From: Geobacillus zalihae NBRC 101842
GTDB taxonomy: Bacteria; Bacillota; Bacilli; Bacillales; Anoxybacillaceae
Length of the DNA: 51,896 nucleotides
Assembly (NCBI RefSeq): GCF_001544135.1
Contig: NZ_BCPV01000025.1
Location: 1-51,896 of the forward strand
Direction: 5' to 3'
Numbering within the stretch: position 1 is the stretch's first letter; every line of letters begins with the position of its first letter. Position numbers and translations under genes: made by a program. Positions 1-9,221 of the stretch are shown here, piece by piece. The notes beneath the pieces were generated by a model that saw only the letters and a program-made list of their open reading frames with translations, did not search any database and had not been told where the DNA came from.

Positions 1-52
1 TAGATTCAAAGATGTAATACTCGTCACTGAACTAATGGCTCATAATAGGTGA

Positions 53-128
53 TGGTGGAGGATGACGGGATCGAACCGCCGACCCCTTGCTTGTAAGGCA
101 AGTGCTCTCCCAGCTGAGCTAATCCTCC
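53..128 (-). tRNA. tRNA-Val (anticodon UAC)
   Basis: On the minus strand the sequence folds as a 76-nt cloverleaf. The acceptor stem pairs GGAGGAT with ATCCTCC, followed by discriminator A and an encoded CCA. The anticodon loop is CTTACAA, giving UAC, and the T arm carries GGTTCGATCC. It lies 8 bp downstream of a 5S rRNA gene, the usual place for tRNA-Val at the end of a Bacillus-type rRNA operon, and is probably cotranscribed with it. Confidence 0.97.
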
Positions 129-136
129 ACGGGATT

Positions 137-253
<117 letters not shown>

Positions 254-272
254 CAATCAACAGACAAGTCAT

Positions 273-300
273 ATTATAATTAAATTTATTTATTTGTCAA
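273..300 (-). promoter_or_regulatory. Promoter P2 of the 5S rRNA-tRNA unit
   Basis: On the minus strand TTGACA (295-300) is followed after 16 bp by TATAAT (273-278), both perfect consensus. Transcription would start about 10-15 bp before the 5S gene. This is the proximal of two tandem promoters, an arrangement typical of Bacillus rRNA operons. Confidence 0.8.
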
Positions 301-346
301 TAGGTCCTTGTTTTTGATTAGTGCTGTCATTTCAACGTGCTATCAT

Positions 347-375
347 AATATAACACGTTGGGAGTGGTTTGTCAA
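347..375 (-). promoter_or_regulatory. Promoter P1 of the 5S rRNA-tRNA unit
   Basis: On the minus strand TTGACA (370-375) and TATATT (347-352) are separated by exactly 17 bp. It lies between the lysS terminator and the 5S gene, about 95 bp upstream of the 5S 5' end, and forms a tandem pair with P2. Confidence 0.75.
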
Positions 376-432
376 CTCGACTTCCTGTGTTTGTTTTTCA
401 ACAAAACAACGACGACTATTTTTACATAAATG

Positions 433-465
433 AAAAGCCCCCTGCTGCTTGTCTTTGCAGGGAGC
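433..465 (-). terminator. Terminator downstream of lysS
   Basis: On the minus strand a 9-bp stem, GCTCCCTGC paired with GCAGGGGGC (one G-U pair), with an 11-nt loop, is followed by TTTT. It lies 9 bp after the lysS stop codon and separates lysS from the 5S promoters. Confidence 0.75.
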
Positions 466-473
466 GATCAAAT

Positions 474-1961
<1,488 letters not shown>

Positions 1962-1990
1962 TCATTCACTCCATTTAGCGATTTTTTACG

Positions 1991-2018
1991 AAAAATACTG
2001 CCAGCGCTCGCTGGCAGT
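1991..2018 (-). terminator. Terminator-like hairpin between dusB and lysS
   Basis: On the minus strand ACTGCCAGCG and CGCTGGCAGT form a near-perfect 9-10 bp stem, followed by ATTTTT. The structure is a good intrinsic terminator but ends only about 33 bp before the lysS ATG, leaving no room for a separate promoter. It could end the dusB operon partially, or act as an attenuator in the lysS leader. Confidence 0.65.
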
Positions 2019-2048
2019 CCTCCGCTGCATGAACGTCATCTCCGTTGT

Positions 2049-2275
2049 GTGAACTACCCACACCTACGCTTCGCTTAGAGGTGGAGGCTTCAAGCGACTT
2101 GTGCGTGTTCGCCGAACGGTAAGCCACACACAAGAACCCTTTACGCTTCCCTTCGTTCCGAAGGTGTCCGTTCTAGCCATATTCTATCCTATTCGTTGGC
2201 TAACGCCAACCGACATTCATCTCCCACCTACTCACTGGGTTACACCCTTCGCGTTCCTTGAGGTGGGAGACTTCT
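2049..2275 (-). mobile_element. Non-autonomous IS200/IS605-like element (PATE-like), possible omega-RNA remnant
   Basis: This explains most of the 330-bp non-coding stretch between dusB and lysS. On the minus strand it starts near a hairpin of TCTCCCACCT and AGGTGGGAGA (2220-2229 and 2261-2270) and ends with a second hairpin, CCACCTCTA and TAGGTGTGG (2058-2084, one mismatch), followed by GTTCAC. Subterminal palindromes without terminal inverted repeats, and a right-end hairpin just before the cleavage-type motif TTCAC, are family traits of IS200/IS605 ends, whose right end also forms the omega-RNA scaffold of TnpB. No transposase is encoded; a 38-codon frame in the middle is probably a decayed fragment. 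Boundaries are estimated; the family assignment is by resemblance, not by database search. Confidence 0.55.
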
Positions 2276-2287
2276 TTCGGAAATCCG

Positions 2288-3289
2288 TTAAACGGCTTCG
2301 GCGTTCGCCGCTGCTTGGACTTCCGCTTCCTCCGCCACGCGAAGCAACAGTGCGGCCAGTTCGTCCCGCGTTTCACATTCATTGATGGCGTTCCGGATTT
2401 TCGCTGCGCCGCGAATGCCTTTTAAATACCAAGCAGCGTGTTTACGCATTTCTTTGACGGCGATATACTCGCCTTTTAAGGCAATTAATCGGTCTAAATG
2501 CAGCAGGCAGACATCGATTTTTTCCCTCGGCGTCGGTTCCGGGATGAGCTCTCCAGTTTCTAAATAACGGACAGTGCGATAGATCATCCAAGGGTTTCCA
2601 AGCGCCGCCCGTCCGATCATGACGCCGTCGACCCCTGTTTCTTCAAGCATCCGCTTTGCATCTTGCGGCGTTTTGACATCTCCGTTGCCGATAACCGGGA
2701 TGTTGACGGCTTCTTTCACTTGCTTGATGATGTTCCAGTCCGCTTTTCCTTCATACATTTGCACCCTTGTCCGTCCGTGGACGGCGACGGCCTTCCCGCC
2801 GGCGCGCTCAACGGCTTGAGCGTTTTCGACGGCGTAAATGTGCTTTTCATCCCAACCGATCCGCATTTTCACCGTGACCGGTTTTTCAACGGCATCGACG
2901 ATCGCGGCAACGACATCATAGATTTTATTCGGGTCAAGCAGCCATTTCGCTCCAGCGTCGCAATTCGTAATTTTCGGCACTGGGCAACCCATGTTGATGT
3001 CGATGATATCTGCATTCGTATTTTTATCGACAAATTTCGCCGCTTTGACGAGCGTTTCTTTCTCGCCGCCGAAAATTTGCAAGCTGATCGGCTTTTCCCG
3101 TTCATCAATATATAACATGTTTAACGTCTTTTCGTTGTTGTATACGATTCCTTTGTCGCTTACCATCTCGGCGCATACAAGCCCGGCGCCGAATTCTTTG
3201 ACGGTCAGGCGGAACGCGGAGTTGCATACGCCTGCCATCGGAGCGAGCACGACGCGGTTTTTAATTTCGACATCGCCAATGCGAAACAT
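2288..3289 (-). CDS. dusB: tRNA-dihydrouridine synthase B
   Basis: Dus enzymes reduce uridines in the tRNA D-loop to dihydrouridine using FMN and NADPH. The 333-residue product starts with the FMN-binding TIM barrel (APMAGVCNSAFR, residues 16-27) and carries the catalytic cysteine in NMGCPVPK at about residue 102, with the second FMN phosphate motif VMIGRAALGNPW near residue 225. A C-terminal helical domain completes the usual length. The ATG is preceded by AAAGGAGG. It follows yazB in the folate operon, as in B. subtilis. Its stop codon lies in a GTTTAACGG context at the edge of an IS200/IS605-like element, so the last residues might have been altered by insertion. Confidence 0.95.
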   Translation of the reverse strand: MFRIGDVEIKNRVVLAPMAGVCNSAFRLTVKEFGAGLVCAEMVSDKGIVYNNEKTLNMLYIDEREKPISLQIFGGEKETLVKAAKFVDKNTNADIIDINMGCPVPKITNCDAGAKWLLDPNKIYDVVAAIVDAVEKPVTVKMRIGWDEKHIYAVENAQAVERAGGKAVAVHGRTRVQMYEGKADWNIIKQVKEAVNIPVIGNGDVKTPQDAKRMLEETGVDGVMIGRAALGNPWMIYRTVRYLETGELIPEPTPREKIDVCLLHLDRLIALKGEYIAVKEMRKHAAWYLKGIRGAAKIRNAINECETRDELAALLLRVAEEAEVQAAANAEAV

Positions 3290-3305
3290 CGCAGATGCCT
3301 CCTTT

Positions 3306-3527
3306 CTACTTGTTCGATTCGAGTTTCGGCGGCGCCAGTTCTTCCACCGATATATTCAGCCGTTCGGCGATTTGTCCAACGAGCGAATCGGACGGCATCC
3401 GGTTCCCCCGTTCAATTTCACCAAGGATCGATACGGAAATGCCTAGTTCTTTCGCCAGTCTTTCTTGCGTATATCCTTTCAACTTTCGAAAAGCGCGAAT
3501 ACGTCTTCCCCATCTTTCCGCTTCCAT
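3306..3527 (-). CDS. yazB: Small XRE-family helix-turn-helix protein YazB
   Basis: A 73-residue protein that is almost only an XRE-type helix-turn-helix (residues about 10-60, RLAKELGISVSILGEIERG). It is the counterpart of B. subtilis YazB, of unknown target. It overlaps the folK 3' end by 49 bp in a different frame, an overlap also present in Bacillus, and uses an ATG with AAAGGAG nine bases upstream. The position inside the folate operon suggests coexpression, but no function can be read from the sequence. Confidence 0.85.
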   Translation of the reverse strand: MEAERWGRRIRAFRKLKGYTQERLAKELGISVSILGEIERGNRMPSDSLVGQIAERLNISVEELAPPKLESNK

Positions 3528-4006
3528 ACATGAACTCCTTTTTTGTCAGGTAGTCGGCCAATGATGTCGATTAACGGCTCGGAAAGGTTCGGTATTGCCA
3601 CGTGGGAGTTGACTTCAAACAACGGGATGAGCACGAACGCCCGCTCCGCCATGCGCGGATGCGGGATCGTCAGCTGCTCTGTTTCAATATTTTCATGATT
3701 ATACAGCAAAATGTCAAGGTCTAACGTCCGTGGTCCCCAGCGAATTTCCCTTTTTCTTCCAAGACGTCGTTCAATTTGCTGGGTCACGTCAAGCAAGGCA
3801 AACGGCGACAACGTCGTCGCCACCTCGATCACCATGTTTAAAAACTTGCCTTGGTTGACATAGCCGACCGGATCGGTTTCATAAATCGATGAGCTCGATG
3901 TGATCAAAATTTCCTGATGATGATGAAGCGCTTCAATGGCAGAACGCAAATAGAAAACACGATCTCCGAGGTTGGAGCCTAAAGCGAGATATGCGATGTT
4001 TTCCAT
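3479..4006 (-). CDS. folK: 6-hydroxymethyl-7,8-dihydropterin pyrophosphokinase
   Basis: HPPK transfers pyrophosphate from ATP to 6-hydroxymethyl-7,8-dihydropterin, making the substrate of dihydropteroate synthase. The 175-residue product has the family start ALGSNLGDR (residues 8-16) and the ATP/Mg-binding signature RWGPRTLDLDILLY (residues 89-102) with the two metal-binding aspartates. The ATG follows the folB stop directly (TAAATG), so translation is probably coupled. Its 3' end overlaps yazB. Confidence 0.96.
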   Translation of the reverse strand: MENIAYLALGSNLGDRVFYLRSAIEALHHHQEILITSSSSIYETDPVGYVNQGKFLNMVIEVATTLSPFALLDVTQQIERRLGRKREIRWGPRTLDLDILLYNHENIETEQLTIPHPRMAERAFVLIPLFEVNSHVAIPNLSEPLIDIIGRLPDKKGVHVWKRKDGEDVFALFES

Positions 4007-4396
4007 TTAACGACCCCTATCAATTTCGACTGCGACATGTTGATAATGGCCGCGAATCGGCGGATTCGGCTTCGTCACTTTGACAATGCAGCGCTCGACA
4101 ACAGGAAAGGCAGCGAGCAAGTCGGCGGCGATCGCTTCAGCGACCGCCTCGATCAAGGCGAACGTCCGCTCCTCAACGATCGCCCGGCAGCGCTCGTACA
4201 CATCGGCGTAGTTGACGGTATACTCAAGACAATCGCTCCGCCCGGCAGGCTGCAAGTCGAGCTCCAACGTCACATCGACCAAAAATCGCTGGCCGAGGAT
4301 GTTTTCTTCGCGAAACACCCCGTGGTAGCCGTAAAACTCCATGCCTTGCACATAAATTTTATCGATGACCGCTCTCTCCCTTCCCAAGCATAGCAT
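4007..4396 (-). CDS. folB: Dihydroneopterin aldolase
   Basis: FolB cleaves dihydroneopterin to 6-hydroxymethyl-dihydropterin and glycolaldehyde. The family motif MEFYGYHGVFREEN begins near residue 17 of the frame as drawn, and the catalytic lysine is in IVKVTKPNPP. The frame from the ATG at 4396 gives 129 residues and overlaps folP by 38 bp. The family normally begins near IDKIYVQGMEF, and a good ribosome binding site (AAGGGAGAG) sits just before GTC-ATC-GAT at that point, where there is no standard start codon. The true start is therefore uncertain: ATG 4396, TTG 4387, or a rare ATC start near 4366. Confidence 0.92.
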   Translation of the reverse strand: MLCLGRERAVIDKIYVQGMEFYGYHGVFREENILGQRFLVDVTLELDLQPAGRSDCLEYTVNYADVYERCRAIVEERTFALIEAVAEAIAADLLAAFPVVERCIVKVTKPNPPIRGHYQHVAVEIDRGR

Positions 4397-5210
4397 CCAT
4401 CATTTTGGCCATGCGGGCAATCGGCAATACATCATGGACTCGGACGATGTGCACCCCTTTCATGATGCCGAGACAAACGGTCGCTCCTGTTCCTTCGACC
4501 CGCTCCTCGACAGGCACGCCGAGCACATGGCCGATAAATCGTTTGCGCGACGTGCCAAGCAAAAGCGGATAGCCGAGAGCGGCAAATTCATCAAGGCGCC
4601 GCATCACCTCCAAGTTATGCTCGACCGTCTTGGCGAAGCCGATCCCTGGATCTAAAATAATGTTCTCATCTTTCACACCCGCCTCTTTGACAATGCGAAT
4701 GCTTTCTTTCAAATCGGCGATCATGTCGGAAATCAAATCGCGATAGGCCATATCGCGGCGGTTGTGCATTAAAATGATCGGCGCGCCGTACGTGGCGGCA
4801 ACACCGGCCATATCAGGGTCCGCCTTGGCTCCCCAAACGTCGTTGATGATGTGCGCCCCGGCTTCCATGGCTTGCCGCGCCACTTCCGCTTTGTACGTGT
4901 CAATTGAGATCGGTACACTCACCGCCTTAGCAATCGCTTTTACCGCCGGAATGACGCGGCGCAATTCTTCATCAAGCGGCACTGGATCCGCCCCCGGACG
5001 AGTTGATTCACCGCCGATGTCAATGATGTCTGCTCCTTCCGCCACGAGCCGCTTCGCGTGCTTGACCGCGTTTTCCACGTCGTAAAACCGGCCGCCGTCG
5101 GAAAACGAATCGGGCGTGACGTTGACAATGCCCATGATCAACGTTTTTTTGTTTAAGTCAAGCTCATGCCCGCGGCATTGAAGCCGAAGAGGGCGCATCG
5201 ATGTTGTCAT
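4359..5210 (-). CDS. folP: Dihydropteroate synthase
   Basis: DHPS condenses 6-hydroxymethyl-dihydropterin pyrophosphate with p-aminobenzoate; it is the sulfonamide target. The 283-residue product, a TIM barrel, has NVTPDSFSDGG (residues 30-40), GGESTRPGA, and the C-terminal SRKRFIG loop. The open frame extends to 5339, but the start was set at the ATG at 5210, which overlaps the pabC stop as TGATG and has AAAGGA upstream; this matches the B. subtilis length. It overlaps folB at its 3' end. Confidence 0.96.
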   Translation of the reverse strand: MTTSMRPLRLQCRGHELDLNKKTLIMGIVNVTPDSFSDGGRFYDVENAVKHAKRLVAEGADIIDIGGESTRPGADPVPLDEELRRVIPAVKAIAKAVSVPISIDTYKAEVARQAMEAGAHIINDVWGAKADPDMAGVAATYGAPIILMHNRRDMAYRDLISDMIADLKESIRIVKEAGVKDENIILDPGIGFAKTVEHNLEVMRRLDEFAALGYPLLLGTSRKRFIGHVLGVPVEERVEGTGATVCLGIMKGVHIVRVHDVLPIARMAKMMDAMLGKGESGHR

Positions 5211-6094
5211 CAGTCGTTCATCCTTTCCGCCAATTCGTTCCTCGTCCATAACCGATGGGTCAAGCGTCGGTAATGGTGCTGCAAGGCCCGGACCACCGGA
5301 CCATTTTTTCCTTGGTAAACGCAATGGCCAATGCGGCAAAGGGGTACAATTTCCTGCACAGAGTTGGTGATAAATGCTTCATCAGCCTGCAACAAATGGG
5401 ACAGCGGATATACCCCTTCTTCAACTGGGATGCGCAACTGCTTGAGCAAAGCAATGATGAATTGTCTTGTGATGCCGTTTAATATGCCGACAGCCGGCGC
5501 TGGCGTGTAGACGATGCCGCCTTTCACCCAAAAAATATTGGAAACGATCCCCTCCGCTACCGCACCATCTGAATTCAAAAAAATTCCTTCCGCATGAGGT
5601 CGATGTCCGAGCTCCCATTTCCCAATCATATTGTTTAAATAATGGTGCGACTTTAGTCGCTCATTGCCTTCCGGGCTGTTTCGCCTTGCCGCGAGCACCA
5701 CCCCTTCTTTTCCTTCCGGAGGGACGGACGGCGGAAGCGGCTTCATATAGACGATGACGGTCGGGTTTCGGTAACGTTCGATCGGCAAGCCGAGATCGCC
5801 GACCCCGGCCGATACATTGAAGCGCACATAAGCGTCGCGCAAGCCATTGGCCTCGAGCAACTGCTCGATGATCGCCACCACTTCGGCGCGGCCGAACTGC
5901 CTTTCGATGTGAAGCTCAGACAGCCCTTTGTTCAATCGGGCCAAATGATCGTCAAGCAAAAAAGGGTGGCCGCTATACGTGCGGAATGTTTCAAATAAGC
6001 CGAGCCCATATAAAAAGCCGTGATCAAACGCTGATAACTGCGCTTCTTCGCGCGGAACGACCGCGCCGTTGATATACACGTACATGACTGTCAC
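5210..6094 (-). CDS. pabC: 4-amino-4-deoxychorismate lyase
   Basis: PabC releases pyruvate from aminodeoxychorismate to give p-aminobenzoate. It is a fold-type IV PLP enzyme, related to branched-chain aminotransferases: [15 protein letters not shown] near residues 24-38 and the probable Schiff-base lysine K148 in [10 protein letters not shown]. The first start is GTG at 6094, overlapping the pabA stop (GTGA); an ATG nine bases later (6085) is an equally possible start. The gene is in the middle of the pab-fol operon and overlaps folP by one base. Confidence 0.94.
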   Translation of the reverse strand: MTVMYVYINGAVVPREEAQLSAFDHGFLYGLGLFETFRTYSGHPFLLDDHLARLNKGLSELHIERQFGRAEVVAIIEQLLEANGLRDAYVRFNVSAGVGDLGLPIERYRNPTVIVYMKPLPPSVPPEGKEGVVLAARRNSPEGNERLKSHHYLNNMIGKWELGHRPHAEGIFLNSDGAVAEGIVSNIFWVKGGIVYTPAPAVGILNGITRQFIIALLKQLRIPVEEGVYPLSHLLQADEAFITNSVQEIVPLCRIGHCVYQGKNGPVVRALQHHYRRLTHRLWTRNELAERMND

Positions 6095-6669
6095 GCCTTT
6101 TTATACGTGTTGATAAAGTTTTTCAACAGCTGCATCCCATGGCTTGTCATAATCGATTCCGGGTGAAACTGCACGCCTTCCACCGGCAGCGTTTTATGGC
6201 GAATCGCCATCACTTCACCCTCTTCCGTCCAAGCCGACACGACGAAACAGTCCGGAAGCGTCTCTTTCTCGACGATAAGGGAATGGTAGCGCGTTGCCGT
6301 AAACGGGTTCGGCACGCCGCGGAAAATCGTCTCCCCATCATGGTAGACGGACGATGTTTTCCCGTGCATCAGCCTTGGAGCGCGGACAACGCGGCCGCCG
6401 AACGCCTGGGCGATGGCTTGATGTCCGAGGCAGACGCCGAAAATCGGAATTTGGCCGGCAAAGCGATCGATGACTTCCAGGCTGACCCCTGCCTCATTCG
6501 GTGTGCATGGACCGGGGGAAATCATAATAAAATCAGGGCGGAGTCGTTCGATTTCAGCCACCGTAATTTCATCATTCCGTTTGACAATCAGCTCTTCTCC
6601 CAACACGCCCAAATATTGCACCAAATTGTACGTAAATGAATCGTAGTTATCAATCATGACGATCATCAT
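6091..6669 (-). CDS. pabA: Aminodeoxychorismate/anthranilate synthase glutamine amidotransferase subunit
   Basis: This class I glutamine amidotransferase supplies ammonia to PabB and, in Bacillus where trpG is absent from the trp operon, also to TrpE. The nucleophile is C80 in GVCLGHQ, and the His-Glu pair is in VQFHPES near residue 170. The start is the ATG at 6669 (or the next ATG at 6666), 2 bp after pabB, giving 192 residues as in B. subtilis. Its ribosome binding site lies within a series of GAG triplets that resembles a TRAP binding site, consistent with known translational control of this gene by tryptophan in Bacillus. Confidence 0.96.
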   Translation of the reverse strand: MMIVMIDNYDSFTYNLVQYLGVLGEELIVKRNDEITVAEIERLRPDFIMISPGPCTPNEAGVSLEVIDRFAGQIPIFGVCLGHQAIAQAFGGRVVRAPRLMHGKTSSVYHDGETIFRGVPNPFTATRYHSLIVEKETLPDCFVVSAWTEEGEVMAIRHKTLPVEGVQFHPESIMTSHGMQLLKNFINTYKKA

Positions 6670-6670
6670 T

Positions 6671-6721
6671 CTCACCTCATGCTCGGAAATAATGCCTCTG
6701 CTTCGCTCAGCTCTTTCGCTT
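6671..6721 (-). promoter_or_regulatory. Candidate TRAP (MtrB) binding site over the pabA ribosome binding site
   Basis: On the minus strand the end of pabB holds GAG or AAG triplets at 6719-6721, 6711-6713, 6706-6708, 6701-6703, 6696-6698, 6682-6684, 6676-6678 and 6671-6673. Most are separated by 2-3 nt; one gap is 11 nt. The last ones include the pabA Shine-Dalgarno. TRAP binds tandem NAG triplets with 2-3 nt spacers, and in B. subtilis represses trpG (pabA) in this way when tryptophan is abundant. Confidence 0.7.
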
Positions 6722-8093
6722 TCCAAAGGGCAGCCGCTTTCTTTAAACATTCCTTGTACTCATGCTCTGGGTTGGAATCGATGACGATGCCCGCTCCTGC
6801 CTGTACATGCGCCAATCCGTCTTTGACGACCATCGTTCGAATGGCGATGTTTAGCTCCATGTTTCCTTGAAAATCGATCCAACCGATCGAGCCCGTGTAC
6901 AAGCCGCGGCGGACCGGTTCCAACTCTTCAATAATCTCCATTGTTCGCACTTTCGGAGCGCCGGTGATCGTCCCGCCGGGAAACATGGCGCGAATGACGG
7001 AAAACGCATCGTGCTCCGTCGTCATGGTGCCAGATACGTGAGAAACGATATGCATCACATGAGAATACTTTTCGACGGTCATCCATTCGTCAACTCGAAC
7101 CGTCCCGTATGCACAGACGCGCCCAAGGTCATTCCGTTCAAGATCAACGAGCATGGCGTGCTCGGCCCGCTCCTTTTCACTCGCAAGCAACTTGCGAGCA
7201 ATTTGTTCATCCTCTGCCGCCGTCCGACCGCGCGAACGTGTGCCGGCAATCGGCCGCGTCTCAAGACGCCATCCCCGCTTGCGGACGAGCAACTCCGGCG
7301 AGCCGCTGACGACTTGAAATTCCGGGGTATGCAAATACGCCATGTAAGGGGACGGGTTCAGCATCCGCAACTGCTTGTAGACGGCAAATGGATGCGTCAC
7401 CAGCGGCTGCGACTGACGCACCGATAAGTTGACTTGAAACACATCGCCCGCCGCAATATAGCGTTGCACGCGGCGAACCGCATCCATAAACCTCTCTTTT
7501 GTCATGGAAACAGACGGCGCAGCTGTCGAGGCAGCAAGCGGCCAGACCAGCGCTTCATTCCGATCCTCGAGCCACATCCGTGCTTGCCGCGCAAGCCGCC
7601 GGTTTGCTTCGCTTTCCTCCCCTTCATTCGCGTAGGCAAGCAAATGAAGCTGTTCAGTTTGGTGATCATAAATCGCTACGTCGTCAAAGAGGAAAAAATA
7701 CATGAGCGGCAGCCGCAAATCATCTTGCGCGAGCACCGGGAGCCGTTCCAGATAGCGAACCGCATCATAGCTAATGAAACCGATCAGCCCGCCTTGGCAA
7801 GGCAACGACTCCCCCTCATCCGGCACGGCGAAACACCGAAGCCATTGCCGGAGCCCTTCGAGCGGCGAGCCATCCAGCACCGTTTCAACCCCGCGCTGCT
7901 TGATGATGAGCCGCCGCTCGTCAGCGCGGATCACTCCGATCGGGTCAAGGCCGATCATGCTGTACCTTCCCCCTTGGCCGCTCTCAAGCAACACATGATG
8001 AGGCCGGCTATAGGCCAGCTGTTCGTACTGGCGGAACCAATCCCGTCCGCGATAATCGATAGTTCGTTTCAGTCGCCTGCGCCGCTGTTCCAT
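6672..8093 (-). CDS. pabB: Aminodeoxychorismate synthase component I
   Basis: PabB converts chorismate to 4-amino-4-deoxychorismate with ammonia from PabA. The 473-residue product is a chorismate-binding enzyme: N-terminal region with [17 protein letters not shown], then the conserved [10 protein letters not shown] and [15 protein letters not shown] segments of the active site. The open frame begins at 8219, but the ATG at 8093 has AAGGAG seven bases upstream and fits the B. subtilis length; the earlier part overlaps the cysK terminator. It is the first gene of the folate operon. Confidence 0.96.
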   Translation of the reverse strand: MEQRRRRLKRTIDYRGRDWFRQYEQLAYSRPHHVLLESGQGGRYSMIGLDPIGVIRADERRLIIKQRGVETVLDGSPLEGLRQWLRCFAVPDEGESLPCQGGLIGFISYDAVRYLERLPVLAQDDLRLPLMYFFLFDDVAIYDHQTEQLHLLAYANEGEESEANRRLARQARMWLEDRNEALVWPLAASTAAPSVSMTKERFMDAVRRVQRYIAAGDVFQVNLSVRQSQPLVTHPFAVYKQLRMLNPSPYMAYLHTPEFQVVSGSPELLVRKRGWRLETRPIAGTRSRGRTAAEDEQIARKLLASEKERAEHAMLVDLERNDLGRVCAYGTVRVDEWMTVEKYSHVMHIVSHVSGTMTTEHDAFSVIRAMFPGGTITGAPKVRTMEIIEELEPVRRGLYTGSIGWIDFQGNMELNIAIRTMVVKDGLAHVQAGAGIVIDSNPEHEYKECLKKAAALWKAKELSEAEALFPSMR

Positions 8094-8129
8094 CCTCGTC
8101 AGCTCCTTACGATGTCCATAGTTACTTTT

Positions 8130-8158
8130 ATTGTACAATGATTGTCCGTCTGGGTCAC
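8130..8158 (-). promoter_or_regulatory. Promoter of the pab-fol operon
   Basis: On the minus strand GTGACC (8153-8158) and TACAAT (8130-8135) are separated by 17 bp, with TG directly before the -10 box. It lies between the cysK terminator and pabB. Confidence 0.65.
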
Positions 8159-8167
8159 CATCCTCGT

Positions 8168-8199
8168 AAAAAAAATTCGACAGGGTTGCCCCTGCCGAA
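8168..8199 (-). terminator. Terminator of cysK
   Basis: On the minus strand TTCGGCAGGG and CCCTGTCGAA form a 10-bp stem (one G-U) with a GCAA tetraloop, followed by eight T. It begins 9 bp after the cysK stop. Confidence 0.9.
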
Positions 8200-8208
8200 A
8201 AAGTCTGC

Positions 8209-9135
8209 TTAGTCTTCAAATTGGTAAAGAGGCGTGCTCAAATAACGTTCGCCGTTGCTCGGGATGATGGCGAGCACTTTTTTCCCTTTGCCGAGCTCTT
8301 TCGCCACTTTCAATGCCGCATGAATCGCAGCGCCGGACGAAATGCCGCCGAGAATGCCTTCCTCGCGAGCCGCGCGGCGGGCCGCCGCAAACGCTTCTTC
8401 CGTCGTTACCGTAATAACCCCATCGTAAATGCTCGTATCCAAAATATCTGGAACAAAGCCAGCGCCGATCCCTTGGATTTTGTGCGGGCCCGGTTTTCCT
8501 CCCGACAAGACTGGGGAATCGGCCGGTTCAACGGCGTAAATTTTAATGTTTGGGTAAGCTTCGCGCAACACTTTGCCTGCTCCGGTGATCGTTCCGCCCG
8601 TGCCAACGCCGGCAACAAACGCATCAAGCTGGTCGCCCATTTGCTCCACGATCTCTTTCCCGGTCGTCAAGCGATGGATTTCCGGGTTCGCCTCGTTTTT
8701 AAATTGCTGTGGCATAAAGTAGCCGTGCTCGCGGACGAGCTCTTCCGCCTTTGCGATTGCTCCGCGCATCCCTTGTGCACCCGGTGTGAGCACAAGCTCG
8801 GCTCCATACGCCCGCAGCAGGTTGCGGCGCTCCAAGCTCATCGTATCCGGCATGACTAATACCGCCTTATATCCTTTCGCCGCCGCGACCATCGCCAATC
8901 CGATCCCAGTGTTGCCGCTTGTCGGCTCAACGATCGTGTCGCCCGGCTTCAGCTTGCCCGCTTTTTCCGCCGCTTCAATCATCGCCAACGCAATCCGGTC
9001 TTTGACGCTGCTGCCCGGGTTCATAAATTCCAGTTTCAAATACACATCCGCGCTGTCTTCATCAACGATGCGGTTCAGTTTCACGGCCGGCGTATCGCCG
9101 ATCAATTCGGTTATCGAGTTGACTGTGCGTGCCAT
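8209..9135 (-). CDS. cysK: Cysteine synthase A (O-acetylserine sulfhydrylase)
   Basis: CysK makes cysteine from O-acetylserine and sulfide using PLP. The 308-residue product carries the PLP lysine K45 in [11 protein letters not shown], the substrate loop [10 protein letters not shown], the PLP-phosphate loop GTGGTITG and the family segment [10 protein letters not shown]. The open frame extends to 9207, but the ATG at 9135 with GAGGTGG upstream fits the family; the extra N-terminal residues would come from the promoter region. It stands alone between its own promoter and terminator. Confidence 0.96.
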   Translation of the reverse strand: MARTVNSITELIGDTPAVKLNRIVDEDSADVYLKLEFMNPGSSVKDRIALAMIEAAEKAGKLKPGDTIVEPTSGNTGIGLAMVAAAKGYKAVLVMPDTMSLERRNLLRAYGAELVLTPGAQGMRGAIAKAEELVREHGYFMPQQFKNEANPEIHRLTTGKEIVEQMGDQLDAFVAGVGTGGTITGAGKVLREAYPNIKIYAVEPADSPVLSGGKPGPHKIQGIGAGFVPDILDTSIYDGVITVTTEEAFAAARRAAREEGILGGISSGAAIHAALKVAKELGKGKKVLAIIPSNGERYLSTPLYQFED

Positions 9136-9146
9136 TGTTCCACCTC

Positions 9147-9165
9147 TAATCCCCATTAATTTTAT
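9147..9165 (-). promoter_or_regulatory. Possible CymR operator upstream of cysK
   Basis: On the minus strand the stretch ATAAAATTAATGGGGATTA lies between the cysK promoter and ribosome binding site. It resembles the AT-rich, GGAATTA-ending boxes through which CymR represses cysK in B. subtilis in response to cysteine supply. The match is from memory of the motif and is tentative. Confidence 0.35.
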
Positions 9166-9178
9166 CGACTTTGTCTCC

Positions 9179-9207
9179 AATGTATCAACTATTGGCGTAA
9201 TTGTCAA
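9179..9207 (-). promoter_or_regulatory. Promoter of cysK
   Basis: On the minus strand TTGACA (9202-9207) and TACATT (9179-9184) are separated by 17 bp, with an extended -10 TGA. The first transcribed base would be about 35-40 bp upstream of the cysK ATG. Confidence 0.75.
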
Positions 9208-9221
9208 TCATTTTACTGTTT

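Noticed and set aside
2101-2385. 94-codon plus-strand frame and 60-codon minus-strand frame in the dusB-lysS spacer
   Set aside because: They span the hairpins of the IS200/IS605-like element and the dusB end; the translations look like non-coding sequence.
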